Below, in pieces: positions 10,109 to 20,055 of a stretch of 20,055 nt of DNA. Both the position numbers and the translations under genes were made by a program. Position 1 is the stretch's first letter; each line of letters begins with the position of its first letter. A model generated the notes under the pieces. That model searched no databases. It was not told the origin of the DNA and saw nothing but the letters and a program-made list of their open reading frames with translations. The stretch comes from Rhizophagus sp. LPA8_4_AMF (Eukaryota; Glomeromycota; Glomeromycetes; Glomerales; Glomeraceae): positions 1 to 20,055 of the forward strand of contig JADRCO010001352.1 of the NCBI GenBank assembly GCA_021464525.1, read 5' to 3'.

Positions 10109-10762
10109 ATGATGAATAATTATTACTCCTTCAAAGGGTCTATCCTAAATCAAAAAAAGCAAATTATACCAAGATTATCTTTTGATTCAATTAGGTTCAG
10201 GAATGGTTATACTAGTAAGAAGAGGAACTATCGAGAAACTCTATTTCTTAGATTTATCATCTGGAATATTTCATTCTTTCCGCTAATTCCATTTGTTTCA
10301 GCATCAACAGTCACACCATTAATTGATAAAGATTCTAAACTTCACGAAGACTTGTATAATTATGATGCACTTTATACAATTTTACCAATTTTTATTTTTG
10401 TGATTTTTCTTAATTTCTCAGGGAATTCTAAGTCCGTTAAAAATGTGGTATTGCCATTATTAGATGATGTATTATACAATATAATCACTTGGATGATTCC
10501 ATTAATAGTTTCTTTTTCCTATGATAATTTGTTGAGTATAAAAATATTTTCAATTGTAAACATGTGTTTACATGTAAATTGCGTAATAATTGCAATAATT
10601 GATAGAAAAATAATTTTTGAAAATGATCATAATTATTATGCTTTAATCACTTTTTTCTTGTTTTTTCCAGTTGTAGTTTTTTTAATAGTTTGGACGGATA
10701 TTATTCGAGATATTGTTAGTTTCTTTTATATCTCATATACTATGCCGATTTATATGATTTAA
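10109..10762 (+). CDS. Hypothetical multi-pass membrane protein
   Basis: Open frame of 217 residues that I do not recognise. A basic N-terminal stretch (about 1-45) is followed by five likely membrane segments near residues 46-66, 88-104, 113-137, 146-164 and 177-196, with a polar, acidic loop between the first two (IDKDSKLHEDLYNYD). The frame is long for this AT-rich DNA, where stops are frequent, and its base composition is less A/T-homopolymeric than its flanks. It starts with two adjacent in-frame ATGs. No splice signals are needed. It lies in a gene-poor stretch with more than 1.5 kb of spacer on each side. It could be a lineage-specific gene, an exon of a larger gene, or a chance frame whose T-rich codons mimic membrane helices. 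Confidence 0.5.
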   Translation: MMNNYYSFKGSILNQKKQIIPRLSFDSIRFRNGYTSKKRNYRETLFLRFIIWNISFFPLIPFVSASTVTPLIDKDSKLHEDLYNYDALYTILPIFIFVIFLNFSGNSKSVKNVVLPLLDDVLYNIITWMIPLIVSFSYDNLLSIKIFSIVNMCLHVNCVIIAIIDRKIIFENDHNYYALITFFLFFPVVVFLIVWTDIIRDIVSFFYISYTMPIYMI

Positions 10763-11598
10763 AAATAAACAATTGAAGTAAATGATGGAGGATAAGTTTG
10801 ACATAATTTACAGAACATTTGAAATATGAGACATTATAATAGCATTGTCTATTGTTGATTGTATTGAAGCGTACAAAGAATATGTGTTTATACTTTATAC
10901 CGGTTCTATTATTAGCAAGAAATATGTCCTTTTAATTTATAAAGATTTTCTAGCTATTTCAACAAGAATGACCTAATACAGTAATATGCTAATAAAAAAA
11001 GAAACTCATGATTTACGCAAATATTGATAAATGAAGTAAAAAGATTAATAGACGAATGAAAAAAAATTCAAATAAAGTATTTGTAGGCAAATAGACACAT
11101 TGTTAGGAAAAAAAAAATAATTTACTTATTTACTTTATTTAAGTATAAATAGGATATAATTGATCTTTTTTTATTGTTCAGATATTCAAAAAATTCTTCT
11201 ATTTAATTAAATAAACATTTTTATTATTCTTTTTGTAATATGACTTTATTTTGTGTGAAATTTTTTTGACCATGATAGTCATAATAGTATTTTTAAATAA
11301 TGGTTAATCAATAATAGCAGATTCGAACTATGTTTGTCCGTCTCCGGAAATCTTCCAAAGATTTATACGCAATATAATTTCAGTAATTTCTAAATTTATA
11401 AACCAATTTTAAAGGTATGTGAGTATTAAATAAAATTCTCATATTAACATACTACTAAATTATACAGGAAAGTTTAAATCAATTTTCAACAATTTACTTG
11501 GTTGTTAGCAAGATTTGTAGCTCCTGACTCTCATTATCGAACAAACAACGTTTCTTTAAACAGCTTTTCTAAATTCTCAAAATTTGGTGTCGTGTCTG

Positions 11599-11620
11599 TT
11601 GCATCATATTTACGATGCAA
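11599..11620. repeat. Short inverted repeat TTGCATC/GATGCAA
   Basis: Perfect 7-bp arms with an 8-nt loop in the long gene-free stretch. No function is apparent. Confidence 0.35.
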
Positions 11621-13817
11621 AAAATACCTGATCTCTTGTAGATCTTGATACGGAGGCAGACTCAAATATCATACTAAATAGGAAATTAAAAGGTAGACAT
11701 TGATTTATCTCACATTTCATTGTTTGAAATTTTGAGAGTGAAATCTGTTAAATACCCTAATGGAGCTCATTATACTGAATGATAAAAGTTCTTCTTAATA
11801 TACTCTATATCAATCAGCATAGCCAAAAAGCTGGTTTTACTTTCTTAATCAGCAGTAATGTAGTCAAACTTTAAATAAATGTAATTTTATGGTATATATT
11901 ATTATTACAAGAAATGTTCTTTCTATTAAAACTAATCATACCAATGGTATATAATTTCATTTTTAATCTTTTGGCCTTTTTAGAAGACATGGACATGGGA
12001 TAAGTTATCTGTATCCATATTTCACAATATATCTTAATCTTTTTGGTCCTACTCAAGTAATTTTTAAGCTTTTCCTTCAATATATATAAATTCATTAATA
12101 AATAATATATACATTGTAGACTTTACTACTGAGCTAATAGACTAGAATAAAAAAAAATTTAATAAAATATGTCTATTAACTATATATTAAGAAATTATAT
12201 AAACAAATAAATTTACTAAATAATAAATTTTAACTAAATTAATGGGTAATTAATAACAAAATAATGATATCGTATATCACAAAGATTACATAACTATAGT
12301 AATAATGGGGTTTATCTTTAACTAGGCTATAAAATTCCCTAACAATGGCCATTTGCTAGTAAATACTGGATCTCATTTAAATCCTTTTTAAAATGTAAAA
12401 CTTTCAAATATAAAGAATTATGGATATATTTGGTTAGTTCGGCATTGTTTGATTTTTTATCATGAGATTTATGACTGGGATAAGGTTTGAATTATTTTAT
12501 CTTCAAGAGTACTGTCTATAGTCTTAGCTTAATATGAAGGATAAATATTAAAAGATCGCTAAAACAAATAATCTACATTAAATTAATTGAAATATAATAT
12601 TTTTACTATTATCATATTTATATAGTCAATTTCTAAAATTAATTGTATAATCATAATCATTAAAAATTAAATATAGGAATTTGAAGATACTACTTATCCT
12701 GTAGCTGTTATTGGAAATTTTGTGAAATAATTTGTAAAAACAATAAATTTCTTTTATATATATATATATATTATATTAAAAATAATGATATTATCATATT
12801 AATATTAAAAAATATTTTTACTAAAATTTTGAAAATTATGAATAGTTAATAAATCTGATATTGCTTTGTACAGGTTATATCCACTCTATCTATGGACTTG
12901 TAAGACATCTTTCATATTAAAATCCTTTAAATATTTACAAAATATGAGAGTTTGCAAATTTATAAAATTGAAATTCGAAAAAAGTTTGTGCTATTAAAGA
13001 ATTAGTAATATATGTGTATATTTTATGAGACTTGTGAAAATAAAATCAGGATGAAGTTGTTAAAAAAGAAATAAATATTATAAGATGGCATATGGAATCA
13101 ATACATAAATGAATTGTAAAAAGAGTGTAATATTATGATTCCACATATGATTAATTATTATTCTTTGAATTTGAAAGTTTGGGGTATGTGTTGGAAATCC
13201 TTCCGTTCAAGCAATGGTTCCGAATTCTTATTCTCAGTTTCAGCGAATTCCACTTATTTCGGCATTGATCTTTGTCATGGTGCTAAAGTTTCGTTGATTA
13301 TACAATAAATATATATATATATATATTTTAATATAGGTTGTCACTAAATTATTTTTCATGCTTCTTTCATCTTAAAGTAAAAGTAGTAAAAGTATCATAA
13401 GTATTGACCATAATTTGTATTTCTCAAAAATTTAAAACTTCAACTGGTATTGTTTTATAATTATATTAATTAGGTTTGTTAAACAAAATTGTAATTATAT
13501 CGCAACAAATTTTGATTCTAACTTGTGAAACATATATGTATGTATATAGGCACTATTAATTTATTCATTAAACCATGATGATATAAATTTGATTAACAAT
13601 TTTTTTTTTCTATTTTAAATTATATTAGTATATATATATGTCCTCATATCGTTCTTTCTAAAAATAAATAAATAAGTATTTTTAAAATATAAATATCAAA
13701 TAATCCATATTTTTCACATGATAGCACCTATTTGCAAGCAAAAGATGGTTATTTTATCTCCAAACTAAAGAGTAAAACAGTAAGGGGTATATTTGATATA
13801 TAAAACAAATGTGACGA

Positions 13818-13863
13818 TTGTGACGTCCTAAAATAAAGATAAAACCCCATTTTCACGTCACAA
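13818..13863. repeat. Inverted repeat TTGTGACGT/ACGTCACAA
   Basis: Perfect 9-bp arms at 13818-13826 and 13855-13863, 28 bp apart. Another GTGACG lies just upstream. TGACGT is also the half-site of CREB/ATF-type bZIP factors, so these could be paired binding sites or a foldback. Confidence 0.4.
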
Positions 13864-14237
13864 AATTTCTATATTTAAATGCAATAATATATTAATTTAG
13901 CTCTAGTTTCGTATTATTTACCTATTTCACAATTAACCAGCTGTTTAATAATGTTCTTCCTTTAGTCACAAATAGCATAAATAGCTGAGCGTATTTATCT
14001 TTAAAATATTCTAAAAACAAATTGTCATATTGTCAGGCAGATTTAGCAATAGATTCCAACATCGTTAAAAATTATTAAAGACTTGAATAAGATAATAATC
14101 AAAATTACATAATTGACTTCTTTATCATGGAGGGCACACTAACAAATAGTTCTTATAGTGTTTCCACAATATAAAATATAATATACAGTAACCACATTCT
14201 TTTTATTAAATATCGACCTCCTAAATAAAACCAAAGT

Positions 14238-14264
14238 CAAAAAAAAAATAATAATAATAATAAT
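14238..14264. repeat. Poly-A followed by (ATA)n microsatellite
   Basis: A run of A's passes into five or so ATA units about 80 bp past the stop codon of the P450 gene. It may lie in its 3' untranslated region. Confidence 0.7.
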
Positions 14265-14339
14265 TTGAAATAATGATATCAATTTACATAAATTTATAAA
14301 TATTTGTGTATCTATTAAAATATTTACTTTACGAAAATG

Positions 14340-16046
14340 TTAATTTCTTAATTTAATATCAACCAATAATTCAGTACACGCAGTTACGATAGCTGATTCA
14401 GTTTTTAAAGGAGCTTTCTTATCTATCAAATCAATTTCATATTTTCTAAATATTAAAGCTGTTAAACAAACTAATTCGATCATCGCCAACTTTCTTCCTG
14501 GACAGATTCTTAATCCTCCACCAAACATAATAAATGAATTTTTCTTTGGTTCAAACCCTTCAACCATCCATCTATCAGGATTAAATTTATTTGGTTCTTC
14601 CCAATATTCTTCATTATGATGTATAGCATCAATATTAATTCTAATCATTGTTTCAGCTGGCCATTGATAACCTCCTATTTCATCAGGTTTTTCAAGACTT
14701 CTTGGAAATGAATTTACGACTGAGAAAATTCGAGCTACTTCTTTCACTATTGCTTCACAATATTTTAAATTATGAACATCACTTTCGGTAATTGGACGCG
14801 TTTTATCACCTTGAAAGATTCTATCAATTTCATCAAACATTTTCCTTTTAACATCCGGATGGTGTGCAAGATAATAGACAATGAACGAAATCAAATTTGC
14901 AGTCTATTGAAGAAAAAGAAAACGTTAAATTAATATTCACGATAATTATATATTGAAAGTACTAAATTCACTCACTGTATCGGTTCCAGCGATTATCCCA
15001 TCAAAAATAATACCGCGAATCTCAGAATCAGTCATAGGTTTCATAGCTTCTTTATCATCGATTTTATTATAATTAATATCATGAGGTGTATTTGCAGTGA
15101 TTATCGATGTCAACATATCGTTTGGTAAAGGTTTATCTAATGGAGTATTTTCAATTTCTTGTCGACGTCTCTTGATAATTGTATCCATTCTTTGATTTAT
15201 AAATTTGATGTTTTGAATATAATCATCTGATTTATTCTTAAAATATGGAAAATAATGTCTTAAAAATGGAGAAACGAATTGAAACATTAATAAACCCAAA
15301 ATATATTTTCGTATTGCACGAACAAATTTTACAGTCTCATCAACCAATGCAGATGGACGTTCAGCTTTTTCATCATCACTAATTTCATTAAAATATCCTG
15401 CCATAGTATAAGATCTTTCACCAGTTAATAATACTATAATCATATCATTTGTAAATAAATTAAACCATGTAGAAATATCCATATTAATTTTTTTCTCTTT
15501 AATAATAGTATTACTTTCTTTAATATATAATTTATTCCAATAATTCTCTAATTCATTAAATAATTTATTTGTCCAATTAATAGCTTCATCAGAAAATTTT
15601 GGTGATAAAATAGCTTGTGAAAAAAAATTCCGATTATATCTCCATGATTTATAATCTTGATTTAATAATATTCCTTTTCCTAATACTCCTAATTCATGAA
15701 ATCCTTTACCATTTTTATCAGTCATTTTTTTAATATATGGATTTTTTGATGATGCTAATAAAAGTTTATCAATATATTCTATTTTATTTAAAGCTATAAA
15801 TCTTGTATCAAAATGAAATTCAAATAAATCACCATATTTTTTATGATTAGATTCAAAAAAATTTTTAAGATTTCCATCATGCCAAATATATAAATGAAGT
15901 AAATTTCCAAAAAATGGTAATGGAAAAGGACCAGGTAAAGGATTAATACGAGTAAAATATTTATAATAATAATATGTTACATAAGTTATTAACGTGATAC
16001 CTATCAATGAAAGGTAATCTAAATTTTCGAATAATTTCAAAATCAT
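14340..16046 (-). CDS. Cytochrome P450 monooxygenase
   Basis: Two exons, 16046-14976 and 14903-14340, with a 72-nt GT-AG intron, give about 544 residues, a normal length for a microsomal P450. It would insert one oxygen atom into a substrate using electrons from NADPH-P450 reductase at the ER membrane; the substrate cannot be inferred. In order: N-terminal membrane anchor (about 12-28), proline hinge PLPGPFPLPFFGN, I-helix AGTDTT (353-358, split by the intron after AGTDT), K-helix ExxR (Glu412-Arg415), FNPDRW, and the heme loop FGGGLRICPG with Cys491 as the heme ligand. All key residues are present and both exons are open, so it should be functional. A TATA-like site lies about 55-62 nt upstream of the ATG. 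Confidence 0.93.
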
Positions 16047-16100
16047 ATTTTAAATAATAAATTTTTTTTTTTTTCTTTGCTTTTGCTTGATAGTAGAGAG

Positions 16101-16108
16101 TATATAAA
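16101..16108 (-). promoter_or_regulatory. TATA-like element of the P450 gene
   Basis: TTTATATA on the minus strand, 55-62 nt upstream of the ATG at 16046, followed by a CT-rich stretch (ACTCTCTACT) that would suit a transcription start. Judged by position and motif only. Confidence 0.3.
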
Positions 16109-16386
16109 AGAAAAAATTTTAATAAAAAAAATTTTAATTTTTCTTGGAAAGAACTTTGAAAAAAAGTGATATTTATATCCAAAATTTTTTTTTATAATAA
16201 TAATATTTCCGTTCCAAGTATAATGGATAGAATTTAACCGAGTTTTCGCTTAATAATTAAGTCTCAGATAATCACGGCCCGTTTAATCCAGCCAAGATTG
16301 TTAAATAGACTAGTAACTATAAAAATTTAATCCAAACATACAATGATCGTCTTTGTCGAATAGGGTTACGGAACATTTTACCGAAA

Positions 16387-16469
16387 GGACGTTTTGCCGA
16401 AAAATAGGACTAGCATTATGTAGCATTATGAATAACTTAGATCTGAAATTATTTTTCGGCTAAATGTCC
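16387..16469. repeat. Imperfect inverted repeat (foldback)
   Basis: Arms of 20 bp at 16387-16406 and 16450-16469 are reverse complements with two mismatches (core TTTTTCGGC). The spacer contains the direct repeat TAGCATTATG twice in tandem (16411-16430). GTCGAATAGG occurs as a direct repeat outside the arms at about 16355 and 16477. It could be a small foldback element or a decayed MITE. Confidence 0.5.
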
Positions 16470-16690
16470 CGATACCGTCGAATAGGTTGGTTAAAATCCG
16501 GTTTAAAAAAGTAATAAATACATCATGCGCAGCGTTGTAGCGATTTGAGTGACATGAATCTATTACCCGTGATCATCAAGAATATAATCTAGTATTTAAA
16601 AGTAGTTAAAAAATATTTATACTTTAATTTTTAATTGGTAAATTGGTATTTAAAATTGGAGTAACTAAAAACATGTATTTGTGAAACCTC

Positions 16691-16755
16691 GTCCGACCCT
16701 GGTTCGGACTGGATTTCGGACCGAATCCGGACCGAGCTTTGAACCAGACCCGGAC
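16691..16755. repeat. GC-rich foldback repeat built of TCGGAC/GTCCGA units
   Basis: A 65-bp GC-rich island in AT-rich DNA. Outer arms of 15 bp (16691-16705 and 16741-16755) are inverted copies with three mismatches. Inside lies the near-palindrome TTCGGACCGAA, and the hexamer CGGAC recurs several times. This points to a structured repeat rather than a gene. Confidence 0.5.
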
Positions 16756-17343
16756 AATTGACGTAAATTATGTAACCATGATACAACGGTAAAGAAACTA
16801 GTATATTAAAGGATAATAGTAATTAGTATTAATAGAATTAGTATTATAAGAACAGAAGGATCGTCAATTATATTCGAACAATAAAATTCTTAAAAAGATA
16901 GTAACTACTTTTATTTACAAATCATCGAACAATAAATTTTTTAAAAAGGAATAATGGTTAGTAAAAATTACTTTTATTTATAAAAAGAATAAAAATTTAA
17001 TTTAACTTAAAAAAACGTGATTCTGCTCGCCACTGACGATCATGCGTCTGGACAAATTAAATTGTGTTGTCGGTATTGATATCTTTTTTTTAAAAAATAA
17101 ATTCATATAAAGTATTTATTAAATTTCAAAAGGGATACACATTTTTATTCACAATTTTGTGTTTTGAGTCAAATAGTAGTCAAATGCGCGAATACAAGAA
17201 GTTCGAGTATCTTCGTATGTGCTGCATCATTATATAAGCGTATGTCGTACCATATTCAATGGTTTTATATATTGTATATTAAGTATCGAATCGGAAAAAA
17301 AATAAACCTTAAAACTAGGAAACGGGAACAGGGGTATTTGCGA

Positions 17344-17373
17344 TGACGTCACGGGAAGGAGAAATCCACGTGG
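17344..17373. promoter_or_regulatory. Palindromic CRE (TGACGTCA) and G-box (CCACGTGG) pair
   Basis: TGACGTCA at 17344-17351 and CCACGTGG at 17366-17373 are perfect 8-bp palindromes matching consensus sites for bZIP and bHLH factors. No gene start is close; the nearest is the P450 ATG 1.3 kb away, so a regulatory role is uncertain. Confidence 0.25.
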
Positions 17374-17403
17374 TCGATCATTTTTCATAGTTCGTAGACA
17401 TAC

Positions 17404-17687
17404 TAGCCCTGTTCAATTCTAGATCGAACCGGATTGATCGCAAAATGTGCCTCTAATTTATTGGTTAAAAAAACGATCAGTGGTCAGTCAAACCGATCCA
17501 CGAAAATAGGTGTTCACCTCAGATCGATTTTGATAAACTAACGTGACGCGTGCCAGCGACCAACCATATTTATTGTTTATGATATGATCCGATCGAGCTG
17601 TACAAATTGTGCTCAATTGTAACTGCGGTTAGATTGGTTAATTTTTTTTCCGATCCGAACAATCCGATCTAGAATTGAACAGGGCTA
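17404..17687. mobile_element. MITE-like non-autonomous DNA transposon, 284 bp
   Basis: The two ends are inverted copies: the first 23 bases (17404-17426, TAGCCCTGTTCAATTCTAGA then TCG) recur perfectly in reverse complement at 17665-17687, and imperfect matching continues inward. The outer TA on both sides fits a TA target duplication, with the element proper beginning GCCCTG. There is no open frame for a transposase inside. GC content is clearly higher than the flanks. The size, TIRs and TA target suggest a Tc1/mariner-type MITE, but the superfamily is inferred. Confidence 0.7.
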
Positions 17688-17693
17688 CTGTAT

Positions 17694-17720
17694 ATTGTCC
17701 TTCGCTTCGCTCCGGACAAT
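17694..17720. repeat. Short hairpin next to the MITE
   Basis: ATTGTCC (17694-17700) and GGACAAT (17714-17720) form a 7-bp stem around a 13-nt loop with repeated CTTCG. It begins 7 bp outside the right end of the MITE-like element. Confidence 0.45.
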
Positions 17721-18072
17721 TATTGAAATGTTGAAAACTTTGTAATTTCTGCCATAATTTCAAAAAATTCTTCCAACTAATTATAATTTGTAAATTTATT
17801 ACTTATAAAGGGAATATTGAAAAAATATATCAAGTTTATAAATAAGTATAAAAATTCATTATCAAATTCAGAATTAAAAACAGTGCATAATACATTATCT
17901 CCTCGCTTCACTGTTCTCTTAATAGTTGTCCTCATCTTCGATTTCAATACAGAATCTTGAATACTATTCATAAGTCATTTTGCTCCATCAGATCTTCTTG
18001 CTCCATTGTCGCTTCAATTATTCTTGCAATTTCAATTCTTTTCGCCTCGCCAATTCTTTTTGCATGTCGGTT

Positions 18073-19586
18073 TTACCCCGTTTTTGAATATCCTTTCATA
18101 ATTTGAAACACTTCATATTCTACTACAGAAAATATTTCTCTAGTTTCTCTAATTGGTTTTTCATAATAAGAAGAATTTCTACAATAACTCCCATCATAAT
18201 AATTGTTTCCAAATAAAACTAGACCATTAAATGATGGACCATAACAAATATCATTATATATAGCATGTTTTTTAACCGTTACCCGACTTAATATATAATT
18301 TGCAATATCGGAACTATCATTATTCTTAAAAGAAAATACAAAACAATCTTCAGCATCTCTAATAGCGTCATATTCGGAAAAAGAATCCCATATAGTCGGA
18401 TTATATCCCCCAAGGATTTCGTTACTACCTCCCACTTTAATAATTGATATAGTATGAAATTGATTATCACAGATTTCATGAAATTTACTGGGTGAAAATC
18501 CATCACGAGATCCACGAAGAATCAATTTGAATTCATATGAATTTTTTATTTCATCCGTAATTTCTAATCTATCAATCCATTTTGAGATTAATTCAGCATG
18601 TTGTATCGTAATTATTCTTGAATCAATATTTCTTGAATTATTAAATTTTTTGATTGATTGGTTATAAGGATTTATAAAATATTTAATTAAATTTTCACGT
18701 AATTCTTTAGGTATAATTTTTTTATACGGATATACATTATTCAAAAATTCTTCAGAAGATAAGTTGTAAAATTTAATAAAAGGAATACATTGTTGTAAGG
18801 TAATCTTTAAAGTATTGAAATCATCTTTCGAATAATTTGAAGGATTCGAAGAAAGTTTGGGATTTTGAGCAATACCCCATTTAAGTACATGTTCCCAAAT
18901 TTGAATATCATCCAGTTGAATATTATCTTGTTTAATAAAAGAAATCAAGCATTTTTCTGAAATTGAATTGAAATCGACTGAATTAAAAACTCTTTCCGGT
19001 TCTTTAGATATTAATTCTATACAAAAGTTTTGTAATTTTAAGAAAGTATCATTATTAAAACTTGTTTGATATATCAAGTTATAATTTTGGTTTATCCAAT
19101 TTTCTTTATTGTCAATCAAAAATGATTGTAAATGAGTGATTAATTCCTGAAGATTAAGTTCGCTGGCAGCGACCAAGATTTTAATGATATCTGAAATATC
19201 ATATTCCTTCAAAGAAAGTCTTCCTCCATAAATATATCTTTTTTAAAAAAAATAATAATAATAACGATAAGTTAAGTAAAATAATGTGTGTATATATATA
19301 TATATAATATTATAGACTAATAACCTTACCTTAAGATTATCTGAAAAACTTCAGGTGAAATATTTGGCAGTTTAATGTGTGTTAAAAACTCATCATTTTT
19401 CTTTTTATTAGTTGACAAAATTCTTCGCAAATAAGGAGAACGATAATATAAAATAACCATATGAGCGTGAAATATTTTTACGTATGGGTCATTACCAACT
19501 TCAATAGTAGTATCACAATATTCATTATCTTCTAAAATTTCAAGTAAATTTTGAGATAATTTTGGTAGATATGTATTGTCATCCAT
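18073..19586 (-). CDS. BTB-BACK-TLDc domain protein
   Basis: Two exons, 19586-19330 and 19237-18073, joined across a 92-nt intron in phase 2, encode about 473 residues. The splice restores the BTB motif ILRYIYGG. Domains: BTB/POZ (about 20-110; CDTTIEVG, FHAHMVIL, RSPYLR), BACK helices (about 139-259; YQTSF, WEHVLKWGI), and a C-terminal TLDc domain (about 293-473; LRGSRDGFSPSKFHEICDN, EILGGYNPTIWDS). BTB domains dimerise and often recruit Cullin-3, so a substrate adaptor role in ubiquitination is possible; TLDc domains bind V-ATPase or act in oxidative-stress responses in other eukaryotes. This architecture is expanded in Rhizophagus. It ends at a TAA, but the same frame stays open for another 34 codons beyond it (see findings). 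Confidence 0.92.
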
Positions 19587-20055
19587 TATTAGAAATTTTG
19601 TGTTTCAAAGAAAAAGAAAAAAAAAATTTTTGGTAAATGTTGAATAGCCAATCTGGTTTATATTTGGAAATCCCGGCTAAATTGGGCCCGAAACAAGTAC
19701 CATTGATATGCCATGTGATTTGCTTATTTGCTAATTAAACAAATACGTGTAGTTACACCACCTAAAAGGTTTGTTGGCTGCCGATTGTATTAAATCGAAA
19801 AGCTTAAGTTGAAGTCAATATAAGTAAGTGTATTATAATTTATAACGCTATTATGAAAATTGTTTTTCAGTGATAATTACGTTAAGCCAATTATTATTGT
19901 AAAATATTAATATTAGCAGAGGGCTTCTTCCTCTGTGATTGTATTTATCTAGACGTGCAACTTTTTTAATAATAATAATAACAATTAAGTAAAATAATAT
20001 ATACACTTCCGCGCCATAAGTTTAGGACCACCCTATTTTTAATAGTATTTAATGA
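19587..20055. other. Upstream region of the BTB-BACK-TLDc gene
   Basis: Minus-strand reading shows a CT/A-rich leader, a CCAAT match at 19648-19652 (plus strand) and AAATATAAA at 19657-19665 about 70-80 nt upstream of the ATG. These are weak promoter candidates. The far end may belong to a mobile element. Confidence 0.5.
20002..20055. mobile_element. Possible edge of a Tc1/mariner-like element, cut by the window
   Basis: After a TA, CACTTCCGCGCCATAAG and then TTTAGGACCACC break the AT-rich composition and resemble the terminal repeats of Tc1/mariner elements. The other end and any transposase lie outside the window, so this rests on resemblance alone. Confidence 0.3.

Larger units (their letters stand above)
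10763..14339. other. 3.6-kb AT-rich gene desert
   Basis: No frame, splice-linked exon set or RNA gene that I can support. It holds microsatellites, two short inverted repeats (11599 and 13818) and many A/T runs. The last 100-200 bases are probably 3' untranslated sequence of the P450 gene. Confidence 0.6.
16047..18072. other. Repeat-rich intergenic region with islands of higher GC
   Basis: It contains the P450 promoter side, two foldback repeats (16387 and 16691), palindromic regulatory-like sites (17344), the MITE-like element and its neighbouring hairpin. The last 100 bp continue the BTB gene frame past its stop codon. It looks like a landing zone for small mobile elements. Confidence 0.65.

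Noticed and set aside
11871-12095. 74-codon minus-strand frame in the gene desert
   Set aside because: Lys/Ile-rich composition of AT-rich noncoding DNA and no partner exons.
15961-16182. Minus-strand frame overlapping the P450 start
   Set aside because: Different frame from the P450 anchor and proline hinge, which are clearly the coding ones.
17190-17220. GTTCGAGT resembling a tRNA T-loop
   Set aside because: The flanking bases do not pair as a T-stem and no acceptor, D or anticodon arms were seen.
17164-17346. 60-codon plus-strand frame near the CRE and G-box
   Set aside because: No recognisable features; lies in repeat-rich spacer.
17777-17971. 64-codon minus-strand frame after the BTB gene
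   Set aside because: Begins with charged residues but turns into AT-rich hydrophobic noise; at most a frameshifted remnant of the BTB gene extension.
18288-18515. Minus-strand frame inside the TLDc region
   Set aside because: Shadow of the TLDc coding frame.
1-20055. CRISPR array, bacterial operons or Shine-Dalgarno sites
   Set aside because: No regularly spaced repeats; introns with GT-AG borders and eukaryotic domain families show this is nuclear eukaryotic DNA.

Overview
The window looks like nuclear DNA of an arbuscular mycorrhizal fungus (Glomeromycotina, Rhizophagus-like). The reasons are very AT-rich intergenic DNA with many A/T homopolymers and (TA)n tracts, short GT-AG introns of 68-91 nt, and a gene set typical of expanded families in these fungi: Cys-rich protein kinases with an HRDFHSGN catalytic loop, an AIG1-type GTPase, a BTB-BACK-TLDc protein and a microsomal P450. 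This assignment is from pattern recognition, not a search.

Layout. 1-1687 is AT-rich spacer with one short GC-rich hairpin. 1688-6695 (minus) holds two head-to-tail kinase modules, each a zinc-ribbon-like Cys-rich region, a kinase domain and a tail made of tiny exons. All exon phases fit one 13-exon gene of about 1351 residues: the tail of the upstream module splices in frame into the Cys-rich start of the downstream module, which has no ATG of its own at the homologous place. 7623-8498 (plus) is a single-exon AIG1/GIMAP-like GTPase. 8499-10108 is spacer. 10109-10762 (plus) is an unrecognised multi-pass membrane ORF. 10763-14339 is a long AT-rich desert. 14340-16046 (minus) is a two-exon cytochrome P450. 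16047-18072 has no gene but is rich in foldback repeats, including a 284-bp MITE-like element with 23-bp perfect terminal inverted repeats. 18073-19586 (minus) is a two-exon BTB-BACK-TLDc gene. The last bases may be the edge of a Tc1/mariner-like element.

The genes do not form an obvious pathway. They are signalling and adaptor families (kinase, GTPase, BTB) plus one oxidase. The most unusual structure is the tandem kinase with its duplicated tail micro-exons. All gene models were spliced by hand, and transcript data would settle them.
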